From positions 2,356,001 to 2,420,000 of the forward strand of contig CANTUQ010000076.1 in the NCBI GenBank assembly GCA_947683425.1: a DNA stretch of 64,000 bases, given 5' to 3'. The position numbers and the translations under genes were made by a program. Source of the DNA: Excoecaria cochinchinensis (Eukaryota > Streptophyta > Magnoliopsida > Malpighiales > Euphorbiaceae). This document shows, piece after piece, positions 1 through 11,879 of the stretch (position 1 is the stretch's first letter; each line of letters begins with the position of its first letter). The notes beneath the pieces are model-generated. The model ran no database searches. It saw only the letters and a list, made by a program, of their open reading frames with translations, and had not been told where the DNA came from.

Positions 1-876
1 TCGAGCTCAAGTGTTTCAGCTCAAAGTCCCCTATCCACGACTCCCTCGTAATCTCCCATTGTTGTACCCGACCACTCTTGCCAATCTTTCGAGCACCCCT
101 CCGGAAGTAGGGATGAGGCACATGCTCCGGACCCAAAGTCATGGGCTGAGGAGCTCAAGACTCTTACTGACAGCGTGCGCAGATTTTGACAATGACAAGG
201 GAAGTCTTGGATAAAGGAGAGCCCAGACTTCAACACCTTCGTTCACCAGACAGTGTGCGTTCCCTCAGAAGTCACACTAATGGTGCAAATGAGTGCCAAG
301 CAGCTAAGTAATGCCATGAAAAGGCATGAAGTGGAAGTAAGTTACAAAACTTGGTAATTCTTATATGCCTGACAATTAGGGTTGTTGAAACAGTAACTGT
401 TCATTCGGGGATGCATGCTAGCGGGAGCGGCGATCAGCAAAATGAACAAACTCGTCCTTTGCTAGAAAAAGGAGGAGCAAGAGGCGACCCGGCTCCGACA
501 CCAACTCGGTGAGGCGAGGGCCAAGCTAGAGGCAGCGGAGAAGCTGACTCAGGAGGCTAAGAAGAAAATGCTCTCCCAAGGGAACGATGTAGCTGAGGCC
601 AAGGAACGAGCCGCTGCCGCCAAAACCCGCCTAGTTCAGGAGAAGGAGAGGACTCGGGCCACTGAATCAAGCCTATAGGAAGCACGACGAGGACAAGAAG
701 CTGCGAATAAAGAAAAGGCTGAGCTGGAATAAAGGTGTTCGGACCTTGAGTACTAGGTAGCAGACCTGGCGGCGAACAAATGTGTTTCTTTTATCGGTAA
801 ACTAATTCAATTAGTGAAGGACCAGCACCCAAACATGGACTGGTCCTGGCTAGATGAAGTTTACCTCGATGAATGA
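1..876 (+). pseudogene. Antisense coiled-coil accessory ORF of gypsy element Z (decayed, spliced)
   Basis: Two exons can be read in one frame: 1-336 and 466-876, separated by a GTAAGT...TTGCTAG intron (337-465, 129 bp) at a codon boundary. Exon 2 encodes a charged, heptad-rich coiled coil (EARAKLEAAEKLTQEAKKKM) and ends with a non-coil tail, WSWLDEVYLDE, before TGA at 874-876. Stops in frame at 49, 187, 193, 676, 730 and 754 show decay. It lies downstream of the minus-strand pol of element Z (pol stop at 1397) and converges on it. Accessory ORFs between pol and the 3' LTR, sometimes antisense, are known in Tat-lineage gypsy elements; their function is not established. The 5' end runs off the window. 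A captured host gene is the alternative. Confidence 0.65.
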
Positions 877-1069
877 AAGCTGAACCACCAATTTTTGATT
901 TATAACTTTTTGGATTGTAACTCTTATTCAATATATATAAAGAATGAGTTTTTCTTCCAAATTAATAATTATAGTGTTATTGCATAAGCCTGCATAAATA
1001 GTTTGTATGCTTGGATAATGATATAGTTACTACAGGTGTAGCTTTTGAAAATTCGATAAAGTATTAGAA
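877..1069. other. AT-rich spacer after the accessory ORF
   Basis: Non-coding DNA between the end of the antisense ORF and the tandem repeats. It includes a TATATATAAAG tract near 930 that could belong to the 3' end of the antisense transcript. Nothing else recognised. Confidence 0.4.
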
Positions 1070-1396
1070 CCATAAATTGAAAGAATGCTCGTGGTGATAT
1101 TACCGAACTGAGCTTTTTATTGATAATATGACATGCTCGGATAGCGATTTAGCTGTACCGAGCTTACAATAATTAAAAGTGCTCGTGGTGAACCTACCGA
1201 AATGAGCTTATAATAGTAAAAAATGCTAGTAGCGAACTTGCCGAGATGAGCTTACAATAAAATAAAAAGAATGCTCATGGCAAACCTGCCGAAATGAGCT
1301 TACAAATAATAAAGAAAAAGAATGCTCGTGGCGAACCTGCCGAAATGAGCTTAAACAAAATAAAGAGCTCATGGCAAACCTGCCAAACTGAGCTTA
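1070..1396. repeat. Tandem repeats of about 45-60 bp between the converging ORFs of Z
   Basis: Diverged direct repeats share the cores GCTCGTGGCGAACCTGCCGA and ATGAGCTTACAA, with about seven recognisable units. They sit exactly between the ends of the plus-strand accessory ORF and the minus-strand pol of Z. This position (pol to 3' LTR) is where Tat-type elements often grow tandem arrays. Confidence 0.7.
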
Positions 1397-1668
1397 CTAC
1401 TGAAAATATAACTTCAAATTTAAAATATTCCAAGAATGAGGGAGTAACTTCCCCGAGAGATCCTTCAATCTATAAGCACCACCTTTGACTTCATGCACCA
1501 TATAAGGACCTTCCCAATTCGGGCTTAGTTTTTCGACCCCAGATGCCGTATAAGCCGCTACAACTTTCTTCAGAATGAGTTATCCAACTCGAAAGGATCA
1601 AGATTTAAGGTTCCAATCATGATACGATGACATTCGTTGCTTACAAATTATCGATTGCAATTGGGCGA
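1397..1668 (-). pseudogene. Z integrase C-terminal end (continues at 18103 across R1)
   Basis: Minus-strand translation gives an integrase tail. It has an SSYHDWNL segment, then after a frame change a DLVLKKVVAAY-like segment, a WEGPY motif (GPY/F module) and a short tail ending at a TAG (1397-1399). The reading of 18103 onwards joins this segment once R1 and one copy of the target duplication are removed, so R1 split the integrase gene. Several stops and frameshifts are present. This is the 3' end of Z pol. Confidence 0.75.
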
Positions 1669-4164
1669 TGTGACGCGCATCGAACCCCACGAGGCCCCGA
1701 AGGCCCGCTTTTAGGGCGATTGAGAGAGGTTCGTGAAAACTAGTAAGAAATTACTAGTGCGTCTATTTTGGGCAACAAGAAGGTTTCTTAGAGTCGCCAC
1801 CCAATAGAACATAGGGAAAGGTCGTCTAACCTCAGTGAGTCTAAGACAGTGCATATGCATCCATTTTGGGCAAGCCATAGATATTTTGGAGGCCCCACCC
1901 CAATAGAACATTGGGATGGTCCTCTAACCTCATGGAACCTAGGACTACACAAATTGGGCCTTTTTGGACAACAAGAGATATTTTGGAGGCCCCACCCCAA
2001 TGAGACATTGAGATGGTCCTCTAACCTCATTGAGCCTAAGACCAAAGATGGTTCGGGACTTCCCATTTATTCATACCTTGATTAAATTACAATTGAGTTT
2101 TGAATTTAAGATTTCATCCCTTTTCTCATTCATTTAATGCAGTAATTTAGCGCGCATGTCAATCACATAATGAAAGCGGTAAATAAAAAAGATTAAAATA
2201 AAGTAAATAAAAGTACAATAAATTACAATAAAAGTAAGGGCAGAATACAACCCCCATTGTAAATAAAATATAAATCATACATAAAAAGGATTATTTATTA
2301 AGGATGAGGATATTGGTCCTCGCATGTATGGTTAAACAAAATAATTTTAATGTGACAATTTATTTTGGATGGAAAAAACTGGAACATTGGCCCCATTTTT
2401 ATTAGAAAAAGTTCCAAGTTAATTAATAAAAATATTTTTGTGATTTTCTTTTTAAACGTGCATAAAATAATCTATTTTATTAAGAATTGCATTGCAAAAT
2501 AAATGAAAAAGCCAAATAAATAAAATATTAGAAATAATGCAAATAAATAGTCAACCCAAACGAGTCTCCTGGATCTCCCCGTTTTCTCGTGAGAATGCCC
2601 AAACAAAGAAAATAAGTATTGGAATAAAAAAAACACAAATAAAATTATGTTAGTGATTAAATCAATTAAATATATAATAAATAATAAAATAAAATAAAAT
2701 AAGATGACATCAAAATGACAAATGAATTACAATGTTAATAATTTAAAATAAATGAAAAAATACATTATGGATGACAAAGAAATTAAATGATATGATTGAA
2801 ATAAATAAAACAACATGTTAATACATAAAAATATAAATATGACAATAATATAATAACAATAATAATAACAACAATAATAATGAAATAATAATTGTAATTA
2901 TAATAATTAACAATAATAACAATAATAAAATAATTATAATAATTAAATGATAATAATAATATATAAACATATTAAATAAAATAAATATACAAATAATAGA
3001 ATAAATAAATAAATGAAAACAATAAAAATTTACATGCTAATCAATTAAATATGAAAAAAAAATAAAAAAAAATAAAAAAAAAAGATCAAGCCTAAAATGT
3101 TTGCCTTCAGATTTCGGATTTGATGAAAGGAATAAGGTGATTGATTTCCTTACTTTGTTTGCAAAATTAGAATTAAAAATAATAAAAATTGAAATTTTAT
3201 TCCAAAAAAATAAATTTACTTAAAAAATGATGAAAGAAAATAAAAAATTTCAAGAACAAACAATTATTTTTGTTTGCCTTAAGAAAAAATTATTTATGAA
3301 ACATTTTGTTTTTTTTTAGAAAATCAAATGAAAAAATTGGATTTTAAGAACAAAGAATTATTTTATTTGCCCCAAAATCCATTTTTCATCAAAAAGGTAT
3401 TCAAATAAAAATCTTTGAAAAAATTTAAGTGAAAAAATAATTGAAAGACAAAAGAAGGAAAATTGAATTTTTAAGAACAGACAATCACTTTATTTGTCTC
3501 AAAAATCAATTTTTCATCAACAAAATTCCATCTAAAATATTTACAAAGAATTCTATTGGAAAAAAAAAAAAGAAGAAGAAGAATTGAGCTTTCTAACTTT
3601 TAGCCTTTTTTTTTTTAGGGGAAAACCTAGAGAGAATTTTGAAGAAGAAGAAGAGAAAAATTAAAGAAGAAAAACCCTAAAAAATGAATCCCCTTATTTT
3701 TGTTTCATCTTTTTATATTTATATTAAGAAAAAAAAAGGAAAATGTAATTAATTAAGGAAAAACTAATTAATTAATTCAAATATTATTTATATATATTTA
3801 AAAATGGAAAAAATCATGAAAAACCTTTAAAAATGGGATAGAAAATCAAATTTGGAGAAAAAATCTTGAAAAAATCATATTTGGGCCAAAAATCAGCATT
3901 TCTCGCGCCTGCGGGCTGCCGCAAGGCGCCACCACGGCCGACATCCGAATTTTTTTTTTTCAAATTTAATTAAAAACACTATAATTTTCAAACTACATTT
4001 TTCAAATTTAATTTTTTATATATTTTTTATTATTTTTTATTTTTTTACTCTAAAATGAAAATTTGATAAGGAAATCATCACTTTCAACCTTTTTGCCCGT
4101 GAATAGGCATCTTATTATCATTGGGTAACTCTGATCTGGGCTGACTCAGGACTCGATGTTTACA
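1669..4164 (-). repeat. R1 3' LTR
   Basis: 2496 bp, very A/T-rich, with TG...CA ends read on the minus strand. A short GC-rich block near 3900-3945 lies about 220-260 bp from the LTR start, and a TATA-like stretch is near 3710. Compared with its partner at 15572-18102 it lacks about 80 bp of the GC-rich block. A PBS-like GAGTCGCCACCCAAT is present inside U5 at 1791. Confidence 0.9.
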
Positions 4165-4184
4165 GTTGCCCCCAATTTTGGGGA
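4165..4184 (-). other. R1 polypurine tract
   Basis: On the minus strand this reads CCCCAAAATTGGGGGCAAC, directly before the LTR start. The same tract precedes the 3' LTRs of A and C. It is the expected primer site for plus-strand DNA synthesis. Confidence 0.75.
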
Positions 4185-4360
4185 AACTAGTGCACTAGTG
4201 ACTAGATGAGCTAAAATTCAGAGAAGAAGGAAAGAGATGCGTACCTGAGATAGTCCCTTACCTTCCGTGGTGCATTCAAGCTAGTGACCCCTCGCTGCTG
4301 AGTTGTAGTGTATTTTACCGCAGCCCTTTGACGATTCATCCAACCACCTTCATCCTGCGA

Positions 4361-5650
4361 GCCTCGTCTCGACCTGCACGATGCCTGACTATCGCGAGAT
4401 GCAGTGTTATCCAACTGCAACCCAATTTCAATTTGTTTTATTGCGTTTGTCCCGCTGGCCTCGTCTCGGCTTGCACGGTGTCTAAGAGATGCAATGTTCT
4501 CTAACCACAATCCCGTTGCGATTTATTCTATCGCATGTGCCCCTCTGGCCACATCTCGGCTTGCATGGTGACTGTGAGATGCAGTGTTCTCCAATTACAA
4601 TCCCATTGCGATTTGTTCTATTGTATGTGTCCTGCTATCCTAATCTCGGCTTGCACGGTGTCTGTGAGATGCAGTGTTCTCTAACTATAATCCCGTTGCG
4701 ATCTGTTCTATCGTAGGTGTCCCGCTGGCCTCATCTCGGCTTGCACGGTGTCTGTGAGATGCAGTGTTCTCTAACTACAATCCCGTTACGATTTGTTCTA
4801 TCGCAGGTGTCCTGCTGGCCTCATCTCCGCTTGCACAATGTCTGTGAGATGTAGTGTTCTCTAACTACAATCCCGTTATGATCTGTTCTATCGCAGGTGT
4901 CCCGCTGGCCTCATCTCAGCTTGCACGGTGTCTGTGAGATGCAGTGTTCTCTAACTATAATCCCATTGAGATCTATTCTATCGCATGTGTCCCGCTGGCC
5001 TCATCTCGGCTTGCACGGTGTCCGTGAGATGCAGTGTTCTCTAACTACAATCCCGTTGTGATTTATTCTATCACAGGTGTCCCGCTGGCCTCATCTCGGC
5101 TTGTACGGTGTCTGTGATTTATAGTGTTCTCTAACTACAATCCTGTTGCGATCTGTTCTATTGTATGTGTCCTTCTAGCCTCATCTCGGCTTACACGGTG
5201 TCTGTAAGATGCAGTGTTCTTTAACTACAATCCCATTGCGATCTGTTCTATCGCATAGGTCCCGCTGGCCTCATCTCAGCTTACACGGTGTCTGTGAGAT
5301 GTGGTTTTCTCTAACTACAATCCCGTTGCGATCTGTTCTATCGCAAGTGTCCCACTAGCCTCATCTCGGCTTTCACGGTGTCTGTGAGATGCAGTGTTCT
5401 CTAACTACAATCCCGTTGCAATCTGTTCTATCGCAGGTGTCCCGCTGGCCTCATCTCGGCTTGCACAGTGTCTGTGAGATGCAGTATTCTCCAACTTCAA
5501 TCCCGTTGCGATCTCTTCTATCGCATGTGACCCGCTGATCTCATCTCGACTTGCACGATGTCTGTGAGATGCAGTGTTCTCTAACTACAATCCCATTGCG
5601 ATCTGTTCTATCGTATGTGTCCCACTAGCCTCATCTCGCCTTGCATGGTG
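4361..5650. repeat. 90-bp tandem array in R1 3' UTR (about 14 units)
   Basis: Direct repeats with a 90-bp period: the core GGCTTGCACGGTGTCTGTGA recurs at 4470, 4560, 4650 and so on to 5640, always 90 bp apart. Each unit also has CCCGTTGCGATCTGTTCTAT and GTGTCCCGCTGGCCTCATCT. Units differ by scattered substitutions and edge units are more diverged. It lies between pol and the polypurine tract. Tat/Ogre elements are known to carry hypervariable 3' UTR arrays that can seed satellite DNA. Confidence 0.95.
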
Positions 5651-8590
5651 TCCTTGCTAATCCCCATCCGATCTGCAAGGCGTGTGATTGAACGTTCTAT
5701 CTTGCTGGCTGCTTCCGAGCTTGCACAGTATAATCTTGCTAACCCTCATTCGGTCTGCAAGACATGATTTTTGGATTTGTCGACCTCCATCCGGTCTGCT
5801 TGGTTTCTACCTATCAACCACTATCTGAATAATGTAGTGTCTGATTTGCTAACCACCATCCAGTTAGCCCAGTGCCTGACTGTTGACCATCCTTGGGTCG
5901 GCATGGTGACTTGTTCTTCGTTGTCTTTGTTGGCACTTTTTTTTTCTATAAAAAGTGGCAAAGTAAATGTGTAGGGTATATGAAAGAGATGCATACCTGT
6001 GGCAGTACATACCTGTTGGCAGTGCCCCCTAAAGGACGGTTGGTTGTTCCTTGGAGAAGGATTTGTGGAATATGTACATCTTCCCCTTGATTGCATCGAG
6101 TCAATTTCCAGACTTCCAAAGTGCGGATATTATCTTCTTGCAAAGTTCAGATATCATCCTCTTAGATATCCCTTACTGACCGTGACATACCAGATACCGA
6201 TTCCTCTATCATCTCCAGCCGGAGCCTCCTTGTTGAAAAGACCTGTGTGCCTCTCGAGAGGGTGAGAGACTTTGATGTTGAGCCTCCAGAGAGGAAAAAA
6301 GATTTGAGCCTCCTTAGAGGAAAATCAGATTTGAACCTCCTCAGAGGAAAATTATATTTAAGCCTCCTCAGAGGAAATTAGATTGGAGCTTTCGTTGCTT
6401 GCCAGCAGGCGGATAGATTTCAATGTCTTTGGTGTCTCTTAAAATGATTTTCGTAAATTTTTGGGATTTTCACATTTTTGATGTATTTGAATTTTTACAG
6501 TATGTTGGATTTTAAGGCCTTGAAAATATCTTCTTCTTTTTGTTTTGTTTGTTTTTGTGGTTTGTTGTTTGAGAATTTGTATTCTTTGTACATTTGAATT
6601 TGGATTTTGAACACTTATTGTGTGATGTGTGTGAGGGTATATCTTATGATAGAGAAACTTACCTGATTGCCCCCGGCATGCTGTGCATGAATAGGCTTAT
6701 TTTTCTGGGTGTTCCCCTTCTATACAGACGCACCTGATTTTATGCCAAATATAGCGTCTGATAATGTTGAGCTGAACCTATCTCTTGGACCATCTTTGCA
6801 CATGAAGTTTATTCGGACCTTTCCCCCTGAGTCATGTATACAAAATATTGTGTGTGCGTATGGAATCAATGTGTGTGAAATATACATACAAACCTATATA
6901 CAAGAAACATATGCAAAGGATTAATGTACAAAAATTATGTGTACGCAACTACATGTGTAAAAGGATTGAATGCACGTGATATGCTTATGATATGCATGCT
7001 AAATATGTGCAAAGAATTATGCGTTACATGTATGCAAAGATTATGTACACGGAATGTGCACGAAGAATTGCATATGCAAAATATATGCAAAGTTTAAGCA
7101 TGTGTAAATGCATGTTAGGCATCATGAAAGGCTATGCACGTGTAAAGTTATGTAGGGAGATATGCGAAAGATTATACATGCGAGATGCATGTGAGATGCA
7201 AAAATTGATAGACCACATCCTACATGGTTAAGGGATTCGTTGAGGGTACTGCTCAACTGCTCACATTGTCTGATGCCGCCAAGGATCTAGAAAAGCGCTA
7301 TCTTGAATTTAGAGACTCTGACCCACAATCCTTTCAAAGAGAACTGACCCGTACGCATCTTTGCCCCCCCCTGTCAATGGGAATTTTGCCCCCAAAACTT
7401 TAACTCGAGTCCTGAGTTATGCACTATATGCCTAAAGGGAAGTAATGCCGCCTTATCGCTCCAGGCTTCAAAAGTCATTATTTTAAGTCCCTTGTGGATT
7501 TTCACACTACCTTTTCTTAGTGGGAAATGCGTCCCTTTGGGGATTTTCACATAACCCTATGCCTAATTTTTGCTTGGAATGGATCCAACCCACTCAAGCG
7601 GCTTTTATTCATTTTTTTTTATAGGATAGACTGCCTGTTTCCAGGTTTTTACCCTGCCCTTTAGCCTAACTTTTGCTTAGAGAGCCAATTACGGTTTTCA
7701 ACTCTAACGGCCTTTTTTATCTTTTTTTTAAGGGTATGACTGCAAGAAAAGTTAAAGCTACTATCAGAGCCCCCTTCTAGAGTAATCGGCAGCTGTTCAC
7801 TAAGGCATTTTCTCCCTAGGCATCGATTGCATTCCTTTGCCTCTCTCGATGAATGTGTTGCTAGATTGGGTGAGGTGGCAGATGAGGATCGGGTTCTTTA
7901 GGGCTTCATGAGGTTTCCCTTGTACATTACCACCCATTGTGCTCAGTAGTTCAAAGGGATTAATGATGTAGTGAGGCATCCCCTATGTTTCCAAGGTGGA
8001 CCTTTATCTTTGGCTTTTACCTCCAGACACCATAGCCTCTAGGCAAGCTGTTGGTGAAGACTATTATGCCATCTATCGGGGATTGTTCTTTTACTCCCAC
8101 TAATGCATTCAAGAGGTAGGTGCTTAGCCCCATAATTGATAACAGAACTCATCGACTTAAACATCTGAACGGTGAGAGCAATAGAAGAGTGTACTCATTT
8201 AGATTTCATGCATTCAGCAATGAATGATGTTTCTCTTTTTATAAATGAATTAGAAAACAATGAACACATGTATTTGCAAAGATTGTGTACATTTCGGTAT
8301 GATTTCTCTATACATGATCATTATCTAACATTGATTCAAAATGCAAAACTACATCTAGTCTTAGAGTAAATCTTGTAAGCATCAAACTCCTGTCTCCAAT
8401 CAGCCCTCTTGGGTTTTCTTAATTGGATATTTTCTCTCGAGCCTCTAATTTTTGCCCATGGTGCCTTTTTTTGGTTTTCACCCTGACGAGGTGCCTATTT
8501 TTAGCAAAGCCGCCTTTTTTCGGTTTTTAACCCGCGGGGCTTTTATTCTCTTCTTTTGATTTTTAGTCTTTAGCCATAGAGCTTCTTGGA
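5651..8590 (-). other. R1 3' untranslated region
   Basis: Non-coding interior between the array and the integrase remnant. It holds about four copies of a roughly 31-bp unit (AGCCTCCTCAGAGGAAAAT, 6275-6395) and a stretch rich in ATGCAAAG-like words (6900-7200). A segment at 7400-7720 (AACGGCC, GGTTTTCA and CCAGGTTTTTACC blocks) is homologous to 22880-23165 in A and, inverted, to 57020-57250 in C. No credible ORF. Confidence 0.6.
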
Positions 8591-9370
8591 TCTATCGATG
8601 TTGATCGGTTCTTCATATCTGCTTCCATCGCTGCCTGTCAAAAATGTTGCTCCCTTGGACAATAACTTCTCAAGAATAAATGGGCCTTCCTACACTGGTC
8701 TAAATTTGCCTCATTCGTCTGGAACATTCGGACTCATTTTCTTAAAGATTAAATCTCCCTCTTTCAATAGGTGCTTTCTGACTTCCTTCCCGATTGATCA
8801 AGTAGAGTATTTTTTGATAGATCTGATTGTGGCGGTAATCCCATAACATGTCCTCGTCTGACGTGTTTAACTGCTGCTATCGTTGCTGCGCCCTATCGGC
8901 TTCTATAATTTGGGCTTCCATGACTGTCCTTAAAGATTTGAGCTCTATTTCGACCGGCCATACTATTTCTGCCCCCATGTATCAAGGAATAAAAGGTGAC
9001 TCTTGTAGAGGTTTTGATGGTGGTTCTCTATCCTCGAAGTGCAAAAAGGTCATTTCTCTGCCCAATCCTTATAGTCTCGAACCATCTTGACTAAGATCTT
9101 TTTGTTTAGCAGCCTCTCCTACCCCATTGGTTTGAGGGCAATACAGAGAGGACTTGTGGTTTTTAATGCCATACCTTTGGAGCAACTCCCTAGCCTTAGC
9201 CATAAATTGTCCTACCGTGCTTGAACCTTACATGGTGCTGGAGACCATATTGACATATCGAATTCCTTTCAATGACCCTGTCCGTTGGAGGCCATAGGGC
9301 GCATCTCCCCTATGGTGTCTATTCCCAAGCCCGAGCAACCCATATCCATTGTAAGTCAATAGAACCCTTT
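8591..9370 (-). pseudogene. R1 integrase remnant
   Basis: Minus-strand sequence aligns by eye with the integrase end of A (23630-24331), including the segment matching the WEGPF region, but stops and frameshifts occur throughout. The part at 9120-9350 matches the A core around 24180-24580. A deletion has joined it directly to an inverted RT piece at about 9370. Confidence 0.6.
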
Positions 9371-9650
9371 TGGTCCTTTTCAGAAGTTAAGAAAAATGGC
9401 AAAGTACGGGCATGTGTAGATCAACGAGATTTGAATGAAGCTTGCCCCTAGGATGACTTTCCAATCTACATATTGATTCTTTTCCTTCCTTTTTTTTTCC
9501 TTTTTTTTTGTTCCCTTTTTTTTTGTTTCTTTTTTTTTATGTTCTTCTTTTTTTCTTTTTTTTTTTATGGACAAGCTTTGTTCAAATCCTGATAGCTCAT
9601 ATTTTTTTGCTCTTCTTGACTATTGGGATGACGATGACCAACCAAGCCGT
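9371..9650. repeat. Inverted RT fragment flanking a T-rich spacer in R1
   Basis: On the plus strand, 9388-9480 encodes an RT N-terminal piece (VKKNGKVRACVDQRDLNEAC, then a stop). On the minus strand, 9566-9600 encodes the same region (QDLNKAC) and continues into the normal minus-strand pol. The two copies face each other across a T-rich tract (9484-9565). B has the same arrangement at 32279-32620 with the same breakpoint word GGTCCTTTTCAG, so the rearrangement predates both copies. Confidence 0.75.
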
Positions 9651-10195
9651 GTGTTGTATAAAAATTTTTGGCTTCATCTCTGCTTGTGGATCCTTTTTTT
9701 TAACCTTCTTTACCCATTTTGGCCTGGGTCTTCTGAGCTTCTGCTTGACTGGTCCATGATCGGGGTATGGTGGAATGATGTGCTCGGCGATTTCGCGATC
9801 AACTCTTAGCTTGTCTTCATAGGTCCAGGCAAAGACTTTTTCATATTTGTTTGAATTTCTCTCAAGTTTAGATCTCTCTTCAGGAGTTACATTAAATGCT
9901 ATCAAGATTTTCTTTGTGTTTTCCTAAGTTCTGAGATTAAACGGAGTAGCACCAATTGAATTAATGTCAAATATGAATGAGTCATGATCATGATTATGCA
10001 TAGTAAAATCATAAGAGATATAACACAAGTAAGCAAAAATGTTCATCTTATTAATGAAACAAAATGTCATTTTTAAACAGTTCAAAAATAAAAAGAACAT
10101 TCTAAATAGGTAATCATTTTCCATTCTTGTCATCACAAATGTTGTAGTCGATGATCCATTATCATCCTTAAGAACCGTCCTCCTTTCCCACTTAG
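9651..10195 (-). pseudogene. R1 pol linker upstream of RT
   Basis: Minus strand reads YEKVFAWTYEDKLRVDREIA, then a proline-rich KQKLRRPRPKW segment. These match A residues just before RT (26520-27380 ORF). Further right, 9924-10195 matches the FIFDINS and FNLGT segment of A. This is the spacer between protease and RT in Tat-type polyproteins. The protease itself is not found. Confidence 0.65.
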
Positions 10196-10199
10196 GCAC

Positions 10200-10850
10200 T
10201 TAATCTATCTTATTCTTTATCCTTCGATCTTTTGGGTTAGAGATCTGTTTGGAATCAATCAGATCTTGAATAGCATGTCTCAAGGTCCTGCAATCGTTTG
10301 TGGTATGCCCGGTGTGCTGGTGGAAGGCACAATACTGATCCCCCTTGTGATTGGGTTATCACTGGTTTCTAGCTGGCCTAACCGACAATGGTTATAGCAT
10401 CCCCTCTTTCATTAGCCTCTTAAGGACCCAAGACAAGGATCTGCCCAAATTAGAATAATGCCTTTGATTCACTTCCATGGTTGGACTTTCTACTATCTTT
10501 TCCTTTTCTGGGTCCGGCATCAATTCTTGAATGCTATCTCTTAGGGGATGATAATAGTTTGTTCTATGTCCTGAATACTAGTGATATGCACAATACCAAT
10601 CTGCTCTATGTCTAGGCTGTCCTTGACTTAGGGCAGGCCCGAATGGCAGGGGTTGTAGCTTACCTTCCTTGATGAGATGGGCAAAGTGCCAAGATAATGG
10701 CCTGCCCAAGATAGTGAGGTGGCACCGAGCTGTTCTAGTCGTTGAGACTTCTGTGGCCCTAACATTTGCCTCACTATTGTTATGGCTTCCTAAGCTTTTA
10801 CTTTTTAGAATATGTGTCATTGCGCCCCACCCTCTTCAGGTACAATGTTA
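10200..10850 (-). pseudogene. R1 gag C-terminus, present twice in tandem
   Basis: Two successive copies of the gag end can be read on the minus strand. 10210-10460 contains QYCAFHQH followed by a GH...C motif and an IQDLIDS segment. 10460-10850 contains LGRPLSWHFAHLIKEGKLQP, WYCAYH and SIQELMPDPEK. In B and C this segment exists once. Both copies carry stops or frameshifts. The CAYH...GH...C pattern is the gag zinc-knuckle-like motif. Confidence 0.65.
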
Positions 10851-10869
10851 TATTCTAGAGTAGGCCTTA

Positions 10870-11235
10870 TATTTCCTCCTCGCTTAACTGGTGAATCAAA
10901 TGGCCCTTTGCCTCTGGTCTCGAGAGGAAATGGAGGTACTGTAGCGATCGCTGTATGAGCCTTCTTAACCGTGGCCAGCTCCACTTGGTTAAGGGTAGTA
11001 GTTGTTATAAGTTGAGCTTAGAGAACGAGCACCATGGCATCCATCCTTTCCTTAACTAGGGCCAACATCCTTTTTTCAAGCTCTTCGAACCTTCTATCCA
11101 TCTCCTGGGCAATTAGGGCACAAATCTCTTCAGTCTGTTGTGAAGGTCCAGCCATTTTTAATACCAACAGATACTCTGGTAAGGATGCTAAATCTTTATC
11201 AGCCAACTCGAACTCTGATCGCTCTTTAGACAACT
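10870..11235 (-). pseudogene. R1 gag N-terminal fragment
   Basis: Minus-strand ORF with EEICALIAQEMDRRFEELEKRM resembles the coiled N-terminus of gag in B and C (ARRLEDFELRMLEMM). The central gag domain found in B and C is missing here, so R1 lost most of its capsid region. Confidence 0.55.
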
Positions 11236-11462
11236 ATCGGGATCCCTAAACCACCCAAGCAAATGGTGTACAATGGCTGAAAAGCAAGGAGTTAGAATGA
11301 TGTATGAATGACATGCTATGCATGGTCGAGCTGTGCAACAAATGGTATACAATGGCTAAAAAAATAAAAGAGGTTAGAATGATGTATGCAATGCATGGAA
11401 CAAATTTATGCACAGGGCGATATGTACATGTAAAGATTATATGCATACACTACAAGAAAATG

Positions 11463-11855
11463 GGATTTTAGCGACGGAAATATAGCGACGGTCCAAATTC
11501 CGTCGCTGATTAGCGACGGATTTATATTTCCGTCGCTAATTAGCGACGGAAATATAAATCCGTCGCTAAAAATGGCGGGAGTACCTTCCCTCCATTTTTA
11601 ACGACCGAAATAGCGACGGAATTTATCCCGTCGCTAAAATTAGCGACGGAAATCTAATTTCCGTCGCTAATATTATCTAAAAAAATATAATTTATATTAT
11701 TAGCGACGGAATTAATTTCCGTCGCTAAATTTATTTAAAAAAAATAATTTATAATTTTAGCGACGGAAATTAATATCCGTCGCTAAATTTAGCGACGGAT
11801 ATTCAATTCCGTCGCTACTTTTAGCGACGGAAATTGAATTTCCGTCGCTAAAATT
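11463..11855. repeat. CACTA left subterminal repeats
   Basis: About a dozen copies of TAGCGACGGAA and its reverse complement TTCCGTCGCTA, often as facing pairs. In CACTA elements, arrays of short subterminal motifs are transposase binding sites. Confidence 0.85.
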
Positions 11856-11879
11856 TTTAAATTAAAACCCACAAACCTC

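Noticed and set aside
4361..5650. CRISPR-like regular spacing
   Set aside because: The whole 90-bp unit is repeated, with no unique spacers, and it lies in a plant retrotransposon 3' UTR.
6992..7231. ORF rich in Met, Tyr, Ala and Lys
   Set aside because: Derived from ATGCAAAG-type simple repeats in the R1 3' UTR; no domain or codon signal.
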